Assembly (NCBI GenBank): GCA_028684915.1
Contig: JAQUEZ010000017.1
Location: 1 to 59,976 of the forward strand
From: Desulfobulbus sp.
GTDB lineage: Bacteria; Desulfobacterota; Desulfobulbia; Desulfobulbales; Desulfobulbaceae
Direction: 5' to 3'
DNA length: 59,976 bases
The notes below the pieces were generated by a model. The model ran no database searches. It saw only the letters and a list, made by a program, of their open reading frames with translations, and had not been told where the DNA came from. Below, piece after piece: positions 8,348 through 17,564 of the stretch. The first letter of the stretch is position 1; the number at the start of each line of letters is the position of its first letter. The position numbers and the translations under genes were made by a program.

Positions 8348-8563
8348 ATGTTTTTTGGACTCAATCGAGAAACCGATGAGCGCTCGCTGGTCGAATTCCT
8401 CCAACATTTTACCGACGAACAGCTCACCCAGGCGCTGATCCCACGCATGAGTGAAGAAGAAATCAACCAGATTGTCGATTTACTCGGTGCTATTATGAAA
8501 AATCATCTCAGCAGCGATGAATATCATCGTCTCTTTCTCCACGAAGAGCACCACCATCATTAA
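8348..8563 (+). CDS. Small acidic cytoplasmic protein with a His-rich tail
   Basis: The 71 residues are acidic and mostly helical, with no signal or membrane segment, and end in LHEEHHHH, which could bind metal. Similar small proteins are known to me only as conserved hypotheticals in sulfate and metal reducers. It has an AGGT ribosome site eight bases before the ATG and sits in the run between yjbQ and ubiD. The function is unknown. Confidence 0.65.
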   Translation: MFFGLNRETDERSLVEFLQHFTDEQLTQALIPRMSEEEINQIVDLLGAIMKNHLSSDEYHRLFLHEEHHHH

Positions 8564-8607
8564 TCCGTTCCTAGCACGAATAGCCGCCATAGAGGAAGAG
8601 TATCTCA

Positions 8608-10377
8608 ATGCCACCGCTTGTTAACTTGCGTAGTTTTCTTGATCTGTTACGGGCCAACAACCAGTTGCTCACTATCGACACGTTGGTTGATCCCCATCTC
8701 GAGATCGCCGAAATTCACCGACGGGTCATTGCCCAGGATGGGCCAGCGCTCCTGTTCACCAACGTAAAAAACTCGCAATTTCCGGTGGTCACCAATCTTT
8801 TCGGCACCCCTTTACGGTTGGAGCTCGCCTTTGGAAAGCGCCCGGTCAACTTCGTTCGTGGCCTGGTTGATTTTATCGAGCATGCCATGCCTCCCACCAT
8901 GCAGACGCTTTGGGACTCGCGAGGACTCTTTGCCCAAGGCCTGAAGGTGGGCTTGAAATCCATCTCAAAAGCACCTATTCTTGAATGTTGCCAGCGGCCA
9001 GCCCGCCTAACCGAACTGCCGATGCTGACTTCCTGGCACTCGGATGGTGGTGCGTTTGTCACCCTTCCACTGGTGTATACCGAACACCCGGGAGGCCAGG
9101 GCCATAACCTCGGCATGTATCGTATCCAGCGATATGATGACACCACCACTGGCATCCACTGGCAGATCCATAAGGGGGGTGGGTTTCACTATCATGCCGC
9201 AGAAAAGCTGAACCAACCCTTGCCCCTGACCCTGTACATCGGTGGCCCACCGGCATTGATGCTTGCGGCCATTGCCCCTCTGCCCGAAAATATCCCCGAG
9301 CTTATCCTTGCTTCGCTCCTGCAAGGGGAAAAATTGCACATGGTCAACGATCCCTACGGAGGCCACCGAATGGTTGCGGAAGCGGAATTTGCCATTAAAG
9401 GCATCGTCCCGACTCATCGAAGAAAACCTGAAGGGCCTTTTGGTGATCATTACGGATACAACTCGCTCCAGCACGATTACCCGATTTTCCAGACAAGCCA
9501 TCTATACTATCGCAAGGATGCCATCTATCCGGCCACGGTGGTAGGACGCCCCAAGCAAGAAGATTTTTTCATCGGCGATTTCCTCCAGGAACTCCTCTCA
9601 CCACTTTTCCCACTGGTGATGAAAGGTGTTCTCCAACTGAAGACCTTTGGCGAAACCGGCTTTCACTGTTTGGCAGCAGCCAGAGTTGCCGACCGATATC
9701 CACGTGAAGCCTTTGCCGCAGGGCTCCGGGTGCTCGGTGAAGGGCAACTCTCACTCACCAAATTTTTATTGGTGACGGACGGAGCCCTTGATGTTGGAGA
9801 CTTCCCCAGGCTTTGGCAACATATTCTTGAGCGGATCCAATGGGACCGTGACCTTTTTGTCTTTGCCAACGTCTCTCAGGACACCCTAGACTACACCGGG
9901 CCGTCGGTGAATAAGGGGTCAAAGGCTATGATGCTTGGCCTTGGTGAAAAAGTGAGGGATCTACCAGTTGCATTTAACGGGTCACTGCCAGCGGGATGCA
10001 GCCATCCCCAGGTCTACCTGCCCGGCACACTGGTTGTGCAGGGGGCTTCGTACACCTCCTCACCGTCACAAGCTGAGGAACTTGCCCGTTTTGCTGGTGT
10101 TCAGGCGTGGCCGGTTGTTCTCCTGGTTGATTCAACCGCTGAGGCAACCTGTTCGTTGCAGGAATTTCTCTGGACCTTTTTCACCCGTTTTGAGCCAGCC
10201 AATGACATCCATGGGCAGGCGCAATCCGTACACCGGTTCCATGTTGGTCTCCAGCCACCCATTGTCTTTGACTGCCGCATGAAGCCCTGGTACACAGATG
10301 TGCTCGAGGTCGACCCGGCAACAAAACAGCTGGTGGACGACAAAATCACGACCATGTTGCCGCGAAAATTCTGGTAG
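8608..10377 (+). CDS. ubiD: UbiD-family prenylated-FMN decarboxylase (long form)
   Basis: UbiD enzymes use prenylated FMN to decarboxylate aromatic acids, as in ubiquinone or menaquinone synthesis. The 589 residues cover the full family: the RIQRYDDTT cofactor region at about 170-180 and EGPFGDHYGY near 275, matching the conserved catalytic loop (EGPFGDHTGYY in the E. coli enzyme). Sulfate reducers lack ubiquinone, so a menaquinone (futalosine) route or another aromatic acid is more likely than ubiquinone; no partner UbiX gene is in the window. The start has GAGGAAGAG upstream. Confidence 0.88.
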   Translation: MPPLVNLRSFLDLLRANNQLLTIDTLVDPHLEIAEIHRRVIAQDGPALLFTNVKNSQFPVVTNLFGTPLRLELAFGKRPVNFVRGLVDFIEHAMPPTMQTLWDSRGLFAQGLKVGLKSISKAPILECCQRPARLTELPMLTSWHSDGGAFVTLPLVYTEHPGGQGHNLGMYRIQRYDDTTTGIHWQIHKGGGFHYHAAEKLNQPLPLTLYIGGPPALMLAAIAPLPENIPELILASLLQGEKLHMVNDPYGGHRMVAEAEFAIKGIVPTHRRKPEGPFGDHYGYNSLQHDYPIFQTSHLYYRKDAIYPATVVGRPKQEDFFIGDFLQELLSPLFPLVMKGVLQLKTFGETGFHCLAAARVADRYPREAFAAGLRVLGEGQLSLTKFLLVTDGALDVGDFPRLWQHILERIQWDRDLFVFANVSQDTLDYTGPSVNKGSKAMMLGLGEKVRDLPVAFNGSLPAGCSHPQVYLPGTLVVQGASYTSSPSQAEELARFAGVQAWPVVLLVDSTAEATCSLQEFLWTFFTRFEPANDIHGQAQSVHRFHVGLQPPIVFDCRMKPWYTDVLEVDPATKQLVDDKITTMLPRKFW

Positions 10378-10404
10378 GATAAAAGCGCTGTTTTTTAGGT
10401 CCGT

Positions 10405-11148
10405 ATGGAAGAACGACTGCAAAAAATACTGGCAAAAGCTGGCGTTGCCTCGCGCCGCGGAGCAGAACAACTGATTCGCGACGGTCGCATCCGGGTGAAT
10501 GACGCTATCATTACCGAGCTTGGTCATAAGGCCGATCCAAGCAAAGACACCATCAGCTTTGATGGTAAACGACTTCAGTTTGAACAGAAAATCTATGTCC
10601 TGCTCAACAAGCCTGCAGGATACGTCACCACCATGGCGGATCCCCAGGGACGACCAATAGTCTCTGATTTGATGAAAGAATTTCCAGAGCGCCTCTTTCC
10701 GGTCGGCCGCCTTGATTTGGATACGGAAGGAGCTCTCCTTATGACCAATGACGGTGAACTGGGAAATGCTATTTTGCATCCTCGGTATGAGGTCAATAAA
10801 ACCTATGAGGCATGGGTGGCGGGATTCCCATCCTCCCAGCAGCTCGAACGGCTCGAGCACGGAATAAAGATAGAAGGCATAATGACACAACCGGCGCAGG
10901 TTAAGATTCTTAAACGAAGCAAACAGCAAAGCCTGGTTGAAATAATAATTCATGAGGGAAAAAAACGGCAAGTACGTAAAATGTTTGAGGCAATCAACCA
11001 TAGAGTGATGCATCTCAAAAGGACAGCCTATGGGCAACTCCGTTTGGGCACTCTCGCACTTGGAAAACACAAGATTCTAGGGGAAAATGATCTAAAAAAG
11101 ATTTTTTCAAATAAAATCCCCTTTACAATCAAAAACATACTTGCTTAA
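10405..11148 (+). CDS. rluB: RsuA/RluB-family pseudouridine synthase
   Basis: It changes uridine to pseudouridine in rRNA. The 247 residues start with an S4 RNA-binding domain (about 1-60, LQKILAKAGVASRRGAEQLI) followed by the catalytic domain with GRLDLDTEGALLMTNDG, in which Asp104 is the nucleophile, and the KRQVRKMFE motif near the end. This is the RluB/RluE/RluF/RsuA group; the exact target (often 23S U2605) is not fixed by sequence. The ATG has AGG six bases before it and follows ubiD by 27 bp. Confidence 0.9.
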   Translation: MEERLQKILAKAGVASRRGAEQLIRDGRIRVNDAIITELGHKADPSKDTISFDGKRLQFEQKIYVLLNKPAGYVTTMADPQGRPIVSDLMKEFPERLFPVGRLDLDTEGALLMTNDGELGNAILHPRYEVNKTYEAWVAGFPSSQQLERLEHGIKIEGIMTQPAQVKILKRSKQQSLVEIIIHEGKKRQVRKMFEAINHRVMHLKRTAYGQLRLGTLALGKHKILGENDLKKIFSNKIPFTIKNILA

Positions 11149-11266
11149 ATTCGATCAACCTCCTGAAAGCAGTTCTTTTTACCGATGGCCCATTTAGCCA
11201 TCTTTCAGCCGAGGAATAGAACCAATTTCAGTCAATTTTTAGAGGAGCTTGCGGGGAGAGACAAGT

Positions 11267-11551
11267 ATGAACAAATCCGAATTAATTGAAGCCCTGGCCG
11301 AAGCGATGAATATTCCAATTCGCGAGGCCGCCTCGATAACCAATACCATTATCGAGACGATGAGCGATGCTCTTGCAAGGGGGGAATCGATAGAAATTCG
11401 GGGATTTGGCAGCTTTGTCGTCAAAGAGTACACCTCGTATACTGGTCGAAATCCCAAAACAGGCGAGAAGATCAAAGTCAAGCCGAAAAAGCTGCCTTTT
11501 TTTAAGGTTGGTAAAGATCTTCGCGAACAGGTCAATAAGAACGACGACTAG
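11267..11551 (+). CDS. ihfB: Integration host factor/HU-type DNA-bending protein
   Basis: This 94-residue nucleoid protein bends DNA as a dimer. It has the family's basic arm region: RGFGSF, then GRNPKTGEKIKVKPKKLPFFKVGKDLR, including the conserved Pro at the tip of the arm. The full RGFGSF...GRNP pattern with a longer C-terminus looks more like IHF beta than HU, but a homodimeric IHF-like protein is possible. I chose the ATG at 11267 with a GGGGAG site upstream. It is convergent with rimO. Confidence 0.88.
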   Translation: MNKSELIEALAEAMNIPIREAASITNTIIETMSDALARGESIEIRGFGSFVVKEYTSYTGRNPKTGEKIKVKPKKLPFFKVGKDLREQVNKNDD

Positions 11552-11572
11552 TTGTGCCTTTGCCTTACCCTT

Positions 11573-12910
11573 TCATCGATGATCGACAACTTCGCCAACA
11601 AGGTCATAGGTGTGTGCCTCGGTGATTTGTACCAATACAATATCACCGGGGTTGACCGTTCCTGAAGTTATATAGACGCAACCATCTATATCCGGGGCCT
11701 GAAAACAGGTCCTTCCTTCAAGGAGCAAGTCACTTTCTTCACTGACGCCTTCCACTAATACCGGCTCGACTCTACCGATAAAACGCTGCATCCGCTGCTG
11801 GCTGATATCGGCCTGTATGGTCATGACCCGCTCATACCGCGCTGCTTTTTCTTCGTCTTCCACCTTGCCAGAGAGTAAGGCGGCCAAACTTCCCTCCTCA
11901 TCCTGATATTGAAAGACACCGACATGATCAAGTTGCCATCTTTGCAACGCTGCAACCATGGCATCCACATCGGCTGTGGTTTCCCCGGGAAATCCGACCA
12001 TAAGGGTGGTACGTACCGCACACTCGGGCAAAAATTGTCGAATGCGTGCTATCAGATCATCAAGGACCTGATAGCCATGATGCCGATTCATGCGTTGCAA
12101 GACCGGATCGCTGACATGTTGAAAAGGAACATCCAGATAGGGGACAATTCTTGGATTGTTCGCCATAAGCTGGAGCAGGTCATCGGATATCCCGGAAGGA
12201 TAGGCATAGAGCAGGCGAAACCAGGGAATATCCGTATGCAAGAGCAATTGCTCAAGGAGCTGTACCAAGTTGGCATTGGTGGGTAGATCATTACCGTAGG
12301 CGGTCAAATCCTGGGCGATGAGGCACAGCTCTCGGGTACCAATCTCCTGCAAGGCAACTGCTTCAGTGATCAGGTCTGAGATTTCTCGACTGCGCAGCTT
12401 GCCCCGGATCGAGGGAATCATGCAGTAACTGCAGCGATTATCACAGCCTTCGGTGATTTTCAGATATGATCGAAACGATGGCGTGGTCAGCCGCCTTGTA
12501 TGAGCGCTGTTCATCAAAAAGGTCGCAGATCCGGGTTGAGCAATGAGGCGGGGTATCTGAGCATTTTCCGCAAGAATTTTATCCAGATCGGGAAAGTCGT
12601 CTAAACCGATAAAGAGATCGACTTCGGGCAATTCATCCAACAACGCCTGCCCATAACGTTGGACCATACAACCGGTGACAATCAGCCGCAGCTCGGGATT
12701 TTCGTCCTTGTATGCTGCCAATTCCAAAATGGTGTCAATGGCCTCTTCCACGGCCGGCCGAATAAATCCGCAGGTATTCACCAAAATAATCTGCGCCTTT
12801 TCCGGCACATCTGTCAGGCAATATCCGGCCAGCTCAAGGGTGCTGAGCATCACCTCAGAATCGACTAAATTCTTAGGACAACCCAAGCTTACCATTAACA
12901 GATTTTTCAT
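11573..12910 (-). CDS. rimO: Ribosomal protein S12 methylthiotransferase
   Basis: A radical-SAM enzyme that adds a methylthio group to an aspartate of ribosomal protein S12. The 445 residues contain the N-terminal cluster cysteines C11, C47 and C81, the radical-SAM CxxxCxxC at 156-160-163, and a C-terminal TRAM domain (about 380-445). SLGCPKNLVDSE at the start is characteristic of RimO and separates it from MiaB. Its start overlaps the stop of the upstream phosphorylase gene by four bases. Confidence 0.95.
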   Translation of the reverse strand: MKNLLMVSLGCPKNLVDSEVMLSTLELAGYCLTDVPEKAQIILVNTCGFIRPAVEEAIDTILELAAYKDENPELRLIVTGCMVQRYGQALLDELPEVDLFIGLDDFPDLDKILAENAQIPRLIAQPGSATFLMNSAHTRRLTTPSFRSYLKITEGCDNRCSYCMIPSIRGKLRSREISDLITEAVALQEIGTRELCLIAQDLTAYGNDLPTNANLVQLLEQLLLHTDIPWFRLLYAYPSGISDDLLQLMANNPRIVPYLDVPFQHVSDPVLQRMNRHHGYQVLDDLIARIRQFLPECAVRTTLMVGFPGETTADVDAMVAALQRWQLDHVGVFQYQDEEGSLAALLSGKVEDEEKAARYERVMTIQADISQQRMQRFIGRVEPVLVEGVSEESDLLLEGRTCFQAPDIDGCVYITSGTVNPGDIVLVQITEAHTYDLVGEVVDHR

Positions 12911-13620
12911 GAGAGAATCGCCTTATCAAAAAAAGAAACGAGCAGACCAAGCGTCTGACGCGAAAGGGTGCGAAACGATTTTTGCCTAAAACCTGCCCGC
13001 CACTGGTTGCCAAAGAGTTCATCCGAGACGAGCATCATCCCGCCTACAAGGATTTCGCGAAAAGTAGCCACAGCTTGCATGGCCGTGTATTCCATATCCA
13101 CGGCAAGAACCCCTTTCCCTCTGTACCACTCTATCTTTTGCCGTGTTTCGCGATAGAGGGCATCAGTCGTCCATATTCCGCCTGATTTGGGCAAAAGACC
13201 GGCCTGCTCCAGAGACGTTTGAAGCCGTTGCTGTAAGGCAGGATTCCACGGCTTGTCAGAGCAATAATGGGAACTGGTTCCTTCCTCACTCAACCCGTAT
13301 GCGGGCAAGAACAAATCGCTAATACGCACATCAGGGTGGATCGAGCCACACCAGCCATACAGTACAATTCGCCGAGCACCGAGGGCAATGAGTTTTTCAA
13401 GGCAGATGGCGGCCATCGGTGCTCCGACTGCTGGCCCGGCAAGAAAAAACCGCTCGTTATAAAAAAGTTGGGAGTTGAAAAGAAAATGTCGTTTGAGCCC
13501 ATACTCCTTGGCCAAGTTCAACATGGTGGCTGTGTCGGATGGATTGAGGGCAAAAAGACCAGCAGCCGGCAACTGGGGCTCACTGTTTTCCCGACGAGGG
13601 GTAATAAGGGGATCAGACAT
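12907..13620 (-). CDS. Nucleoside phosphorylase-like protein
   Basis: The 237 residues resemble the purine/uridine phosphorylase superfamily: GPAVGAPMAAICLEKLIALGARRIVLYGWCGSI in the first half (a phosphate/ribose-binding pattern) and AVDMEYTAMQAVA near the C-terminus, where the ME pair contacts ribose in the family. It probably cleaves or phosphorolyses a nucleoside; the base is not clear, and cysteine replaces a usual glycine-rich loop position (GWCG). I used the ATG at 13620; there is no clear ribosome site, and longer frames reach 13695. It is coupled to rimO. Confidence 0.75.
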   Translation of the reverse strand: MSDPLITPRRENSEPQLPAAGLFALNPSDTATMLNLAKEYGLKRHFLFNSQLFYNERFFLAGPAVGAPMAAICLEKLIALGARRIVLYGWCGSIHPDVRISDLFLPAYGLSEEGTSSHYCSDKPWNPALQQRLQTSLEQAGLLPKSGGIWTTDALYRETRQKIEWYRGKGVLAVDMEYTAMQAVATFREILVGGMMLVSDELFGNQWRAGFRQKSFRTLSRQTLGLLVSFFDKAILS

Positions 13621-13731
13621 GATGGCGTGGTAAATAATTAAACAAAAATACCCGTACATCGCAGTAACTGCATGTTGCGCAGGACAAAACGTCACGCACT
13701 AGCTTTTTCTAAAGCGACAACCGAGGCAAGC

Positions 13732-13764
13732 AAAAAAAAAGGGCTGCGGAAACCGCAGCCCTTA
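13732..13764 (-). terminator. Terminator of the ATP synthase Fo genes
   Basis: Read on the minus strand, a nine-base perfect stem GGGCTGCGG/CCGCAGCCC with a three-base loop is followed by nine T. It lies about 30 bp after the atpE stop. Confidence 0.9.
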
Positions 13765-13792
13765 AAACGGGATTGCTCCCGAACGCAATCTA

Positions 13793-14053
13793 TTACAGTC
13801 CGAGCGCAGCCTTGAAGGGGTTTGCGTAGAGCAGAATAAAAGCGATAACCAGACCATAAATGGCGATGGACTCACAAAGAGCCATACCAAGGATCATGGT
13901 GGTGGTGATAGCACCCTTTGCTTCAGGATTACGAGCAACGCCTTCGCAAGCGCCACGCAGACCGTTACCCATACCGATACCTGCACCAAAACCGGCAAGG
14001 CCGATGGAAAGAGCAGCGCCGATACAAATCAGAGCAAGACTAAGTGTGTTCAT
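13793..14053 (-). CDS. atpE: ATP synthase Fo subunit c
   Basis: Two membrane helices form the proton-driven ring of the ATP synthase. The 86 residues have the glycine-rich first helix (GxGxGxG), the conserved polar loop ARNPEAKG, and the ion-binding Glu in ALCESIAIY. At the place where sodium-type c subunits carry Gln (Q32), this protein has Met, so protons are the likelier ion, though the Ser and Tyr near the Glu also occur in sodium types. It lies after atpB and before a strong terminator. Confidence 0.96.
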   Translation of the reverse strand: MNTLSLALICIGAALSIGLAGFGAGIGMGNGLRGACEGVARNPEAKGAITTTMILGMALCESIAIYGLVIAFILLYANPFKAALGL

Positions 14054-14128
14054 GTGTGTTTCCTCCGTACTAAAAGTTATATAAAAAGTTGGCCTTCTTC
14101 TCCGTTAAAACGGAACTTGTACAAGCAA

Positions 14129-14851
14129 TTAATGCGCGTGTTCCATCGATCCTGCGCAGTACAGCAGGGAGAGCAGAACAAAAACCACCGCCTGGATGAT
14201 AGAAACCAGAACACCCAGACAGAGGATGGGCAGCGGCGCAAAAAATGCACCGGCGAGCATAAAGAGAACACCAAGCAGAACCTCTTTGGCAAGGATGTTA
14301 CCAAAAAGACGCATGGAGAGTGAAATCAGACGCGCAAAGTTACTGATGACCTCAAGCAGGAACATGAACGGTGCCAGAACTTTGCTCGGCCCCATGAAAT
14401 GTTTGTAGTACTTGAGCCCATGATTCTTGAAGCCAAGGAAATGATGCGTTACCCAAACAATAAGGGTCATTGCCATGGTAATGTTCAGGCTTGAAGTAGG
14501 AGACATGAAACCGGGGATAAGCCCGATCATGTTGGCGATGATGATGTAAAAGAAAAAAGTAGCCATCATCGGGAAAAGCATTTTGGCCCCTTTTTCACCG
14601 AGGTTCTCGGCGCAAAAGTCCATCACTCCGCCCACGGTTACTTCCCAGAAATTCTGCCCGCTTCCCGGAACCATCTCCAACTTACCCATGGTCAGTTTGG
14701 GGACGACAATCAGAAACGCCATGACCATCCAGGTGTAGGTCATATACGGTTCACAGATTTTTTCCAGGAGGGTGTGCCCAACCGGTGTATGGGGGACCGG
14801 CAGGCCTAACGCCTCAAGAACCAAAGAAATAAATAATATCGGATGTTCCAT
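14129..14851 (-). CDS. atpB: ATP synthase Fo subunit a
   Basis: This integral membrane stator provides the ion half-channels beside the c ring. The 240 residues have five to six membrane spans; the essential Arg is seen in SLSMRLFGNILAKE, with a conserved Gln in the last helix (SIIQAVVFVLLS). The N-terminal part HPILF...VVPKLTMG is typical. It is the third gene of atpZ-atpI-atpB-atpE. Confidence 0.96.
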   Translation of the reverse strand: MEHPILFISLVLEALGLPVPHTPVGHTLLEKICEPYMTYTWMVMAFLIVVPKLTMGKLEMVPGSGQNFWEVTVGGVMDFCAENLGEKGAKMLFPMMATFFFYIIIANMIGLIPGFMSPTSSLNITMAMTLIVWVTHHFLGFKNHGLKYYKHFMGPSKVLAPFMFLLEVISNFARLISLSMRLFGNILAKEVLLGVLFMLAGAFFAPLPILCLGVLVSIIQAVVFVLLSLLYCAGSMEHAH

Positions 14852-14865
14852 GACCTACACTCTCC

Positions 14866-15309
14866 TCACGCTTTGCTCGGCAACCAGCACTTGCTCGCGC
14901 TCAAGCCGATAATGACAACACTGACCATAACCGTGGTAAATCCCAAAGTCAGCCCGATCACATTGATCGGCACTCTGACAGCTACCACGAATAACAACAA
15001 TCCAAGAACAACCAATCTGGCAAAAGAACGAAGAAAAAACCGTGTTTTTTCTGTTTGTTGCGCCATGCCGACCTCTGCCAGGCTCAGCCTCTGCATTAAT
15101 CGCTGGGCATCTTTTTGCAGCAACCAAAAACTGCCGTTGACCAAAATACCGCCAAGTAACAGTGATTGAGCAAATTGCCAGTCAAACACCCAACAGCTAC
15201 AAACCGCCATGGCCGCCAGCAGCAGCCAACTCAACAACATGACCAAGCGCAGAACGGAGTTCTCTCTTTCTGCGTAGGAACAACTGGCTGTCGGTACGTG
15301 CTTATTCAT
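14866..15309 (-). CDS. atpI: ATP synthase subunit I-like membrane protein
   Basis: The 147-residue protein has four predicted membrane spans (about 20-40, 45-65, 90-110, 115-138) and sits directly upstream of atpB, the usual place of AtpI, which helps assemble the c ring or handle Mg. AtpI proteins are poorly conserved, so this call relies on size, topology and position. Its ATG overlaps the end of atpZ by eight bases. Confidence 0.8.
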   Translation of the reverse strand: MNKHVPTASCSYAERENSVLRLVMLLSWLLLAAMAVCSCWVFDWQFAQSLLLGGILVNGSFWLLQKDAQRLMQRLSLAEVGMAQQTEKTRFFLRSFARLVVLGLLLFVVAVRVPINVIGLTLGFTTVMVSVVIIGLSASKCWLPSKA

Positions 15310-15529
15310 CTTGTATCTTCCGGGTCAGTTCCCAGAGATTTTTAAATCCGGCGATAATGCCCAGAGCTAAAAATATAAACGTTAAATAGGGAGTGGTTTT
15401 CCCCCCAAACACCTTGTTATCAAGCGCCCATCCCATACCAAAACCGATGATGATGGAAAAGGCAAAGGTCATACCGACCTGACTGTAGACGGCCAGTTGC
15501 CTGAACATCTCTCTGCGCTCGTCTGACAT
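15302..15529 (-). CDS. atpZ: AtpZ/AtpQ-like small membrane protein
   Basis: The 75 residues have two membrane helices joined by a short loop containing DNKVFGG, with the pattern GMGWALDNK...LTFIFLALGIIAGFKNLW of AtpZ/AtpQ proteins that precede atpI in many bacteria. I chose the ATG at 15529, which has GAGG upstream, over one at 15547. It starts the Fo cluster; the F1 genes are not in the window, so the ATP synthase genes are split in this genome. Confidence 0.85.
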   Translation of the reverse strand: MSDERREMFRQLAVYSQVGMTFAFSIIIGFGMGWALDNKVFGGKTTPYLTFIFLALGIIAGFKNLWELTRKIQDE

Positions 15530-15614
15530 TATACGCCTCACGAACATTTACCGGAGACTTGACAATCGCAGCTACAGGTAGCATGCGCAACCGGCAAACG
15601 CAATATTTTTTTAA

Positions 15615-16904
15615 CTAATCTATCAATTTTTTGAATGACGATTCAGTCACGTCCAGGGCTTTTTCCAAGTGCTTCCGCTCGTGTGCGGCCGAGACGAACG
15701 CGGCTTCAAACTGAGAGGGCGCGAGCCAAATCCCCCCGGCCAGCATCTGTCGATAAAACTTGCCGTAGCGGGAAGTATCCGCCTCCATGGCGGAGGTAAA
15801 ATCAGTCACCGGGGTATTGGTAAAAAAGCAAGTCATCAGTGATCCTATACGGTTCAGCGTTATCGGTACCGGGGCGGACGCCGCCAACCGCTCCATCTCA
15901 CCGCCAAACCAGGCGCTTGTGGCTTCAAGCTCATCATAAAAGCCAGGACGTCGAACAAGTTTAAGCATGGCAAGCCCTGCGGCCATGGCCAACGGATTAC
16001 CGGAGAGTGTACCGGCCTGATACACCGGCCCGTCGGGGGCAACCATTTCCATTAACTCGCGTTTGCCACCGTAAGCTCCCACAGGCAAACCTCCACCGAT
16101 AATTTTCCCGAGGCAGGTGAGATCTGGCAGAATGCCAAAACGTCCCTGCGCCCCCCCCAGAGCCAGACGAAATCCGGTGATGACCTCATCGAAAATAAGC
16201 ACGATACCGAGCTCAGCGGTCAACTCACGCAATCGTTGAAGAAAGGCACGTTCAGGAACGACAACCCCCATATTCCCAGCCACGGGCTCCACAATGACAC
16301 AGGCAATATCCAATTGAGTATTGCGCAGAGTCGTTTCCAGCACCGCAACATTATTATAGGGGATGGAGAGAGTATTTTTGGCGATATCATCCGGCACCCC
16401 GGGGCTTCCGGGAATACCCAAGGTAATGATTCCGGAACCAGCCTTGACCAGAAAAGCGTCGGCATGGCCGTGATAGCAGCCGTCGAATTTAACCACCATC
16501 TTGCGACCGGTATAGCCTCGGGCCAACCGGATTGCACTCATGGTGGCTTCCGTCCCGGAGTTGACAAATCGGATCTTCTCTAGCGAGGGGACCGAATCAC
16601 ACACCAATTGGGCAAGCTCAACCTCAGCGGGACAAGGAGCACCAAAACTGGTCCCCATCGGGGCAGCTTGGCAGATAGCCTCCACAACTTGCGGATGCGC
16701 GTGACCAAGGATCATTGGCCCCCAGGAACCGACAAAATCGATAAATTCATTTCCATCTACATCAGTAATGACGCAGCCCTGTGCTTTATGCACAAAGAGG
16801 GGATCACACCCCACGGATCGACATGCCCGTACCGGAGAATTGACACCTCCGGGGATAAGCATTTTGGCTTGGGAAAAAAGTTCTGCCGAACGATCCGTTT
16901 TCAT
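15615..16904 (-). CDS. hemL: Glutamate-1-semialdehyde 2,1-aminomutase
   Basis: A PLP enzyme that turns glutamate-1-semialdehyde into 5-aminolevulinate for tetrapyrroles; siroheme of the sulfite reductase in this window needs that pathway. The 429 residues match the family throughout: GGVNSPVRA near the start, the aspartate in FDEVITGFR, and the PLP lysine in GKIIGGGLPVGAYGG. The ATG has GGAGG six bases upstream. It reads alone, upstream of the Fo genes and divergent from trxA. Confidence 0.97.
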   Translation of the reverse strand: MKTDRSAELFSQAKMLIPGGVNSPVRACRSVGCDPLFVHKAQGCVITDVDGNEFIDFVGSWGPMILGHAHPQVVEAICQAAPMGTSFGAPCPAEVELAQLVCDSVPSLEKIRFVNSGTEATMSAIRLARGYTGRKMVVKFDGCYHGHADAFLVKAGSGIITLGIPGSPGVPDDIAKNTLSIPYNNVAVLETTLRNTQLDIACVIVEPVAGNMGVVVPERAFLQRLRELTAELGIVLIFDEVITGFRLALGGAQGRFGILPDLTCLGKIIGGGLPVGAYGGKRELMEMVAPDGPVYQAGTLSGNPLAMAAGLAMLKLVRRPGFYDELEATSAWFGGEMERLAASAPVPITLNRIGSLMTCFFTNTPVTDFTSAMEADTSRYGKFYRQMLAGGIWLAPSQFEAAFVSAAHERKHLEKALDVTESSFKKLID

Positions 16905-17048
16905 CGAACGCCTCCAGAGGATACAAGTGACTTGGGGAAAATTGAATTTTAAGCGTTCACTTATAGCACGGTATTTTTTAGGATGTCAAAAGCAAAAACT
17001 TTCATTCACCGTACCACTTGACAGCTCCCCAATGATGTCAATTTTTTC

Positions 17049-17077
17049 TTGTCACTATGAAACCAGCAAGGTAGAAT
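17049..17077 (+). promoter_or_regulatory. Probable sigma-70 promoter for trxA
   Basis: TTGTCA at 17049-17054 and TAGAAT at 17072-17077 are 17 bases apart, about 90 bp before the trxA ATG. An additional TTGACA upstream has no good partner. Confidence 0.5.
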
Positions 17078-17168
17078 GACCGCCGATGCGACTTATCATT
17101 ACATAACCATTGAAAATTCAATAATTTTTTTATACCTGTTCAATGGACGCCCAAAAGGAGAACATGAG

Positions 17169-17498
17169 ATGGCAAGTGAAAAGGTAGTGCACATTTCCGA
17201 CAGCGAATTCGAAAATGACATCGTTGGCAATTCGCTTCCCTGTCTGGTTGATTTCTGGGCGCCCTGGTGTGGCCCCTGTAAAGCAATCGGTCCGGTTATC
17301 GAAGAATTGGCAGCTGAATTCGAGGGGAAAGTGATTATCGCCAAAATGAATGTGGATGACAATCCCGCCACCCCGGGAAAATTCGGTATCCGTGCCATCC
17401 CCACCCTCATTCTTTTCAAGGGCGGCGAAGTCGTCGATCAAATCACGGGCGCTGTGGGCAAATCACAGCTGCAGGACCTGATCAAAAAAGCCCTCTGA
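17169..17498 (+). CDS. trxA: Thioredoxin
   Basis: A cytoplasmic disulfide reductase with the active site WCGPC (residues 33-37) and the cis-proline loop AIPTL. The 109 residues have the usual length. The ATG at 17169 is set by AAGGAG eight bases upstream; the frame stays open to 17076. A terminator lies between it and trxB, which begins 66 bp later, so the pair is probably made partly together and partly from trxA alone. Confidence 0.96.
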   Translation: MASEKVVHISDSEFENDIVGNSLPCLVDFWAPWCGPCKAIGPVIEELAAEFEGKVIIAKMNVDDNPATPGKFGIRAIPTLILFKGGEVVDQITGAVGKSQLQDLIKKAL

Positions 17499-17512
17499 TT
17501 TTTCTTCATTTT

Positions 17513-17553
17513 GGCACGACCTCCTTTTACACGGGGGTCGTGCCTTCTTTTTC
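17513..17553 (+). terminator. Terminator or attenuator between trxA and trxB
   Basis: A nine-base perfect stem GGCACGACC/GGTCGTGCC (17513-17521 and 17536-17544) with a 14-base loop is followed by TTCTTTTT. It should stop many transcripts after trxA and may let some reach trxB. Confidence 0.75.
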
Positions 17554-17564
17554 ACGGTTTTGAC

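Noticed and set aside
13793..14053. Sodium-type ATP synthase c ring
   Set aside because: The ion-site Glu, Ser and Tyr are present, but the Gln32 of sodium types is a Met here, so proton coupling is the better guess.
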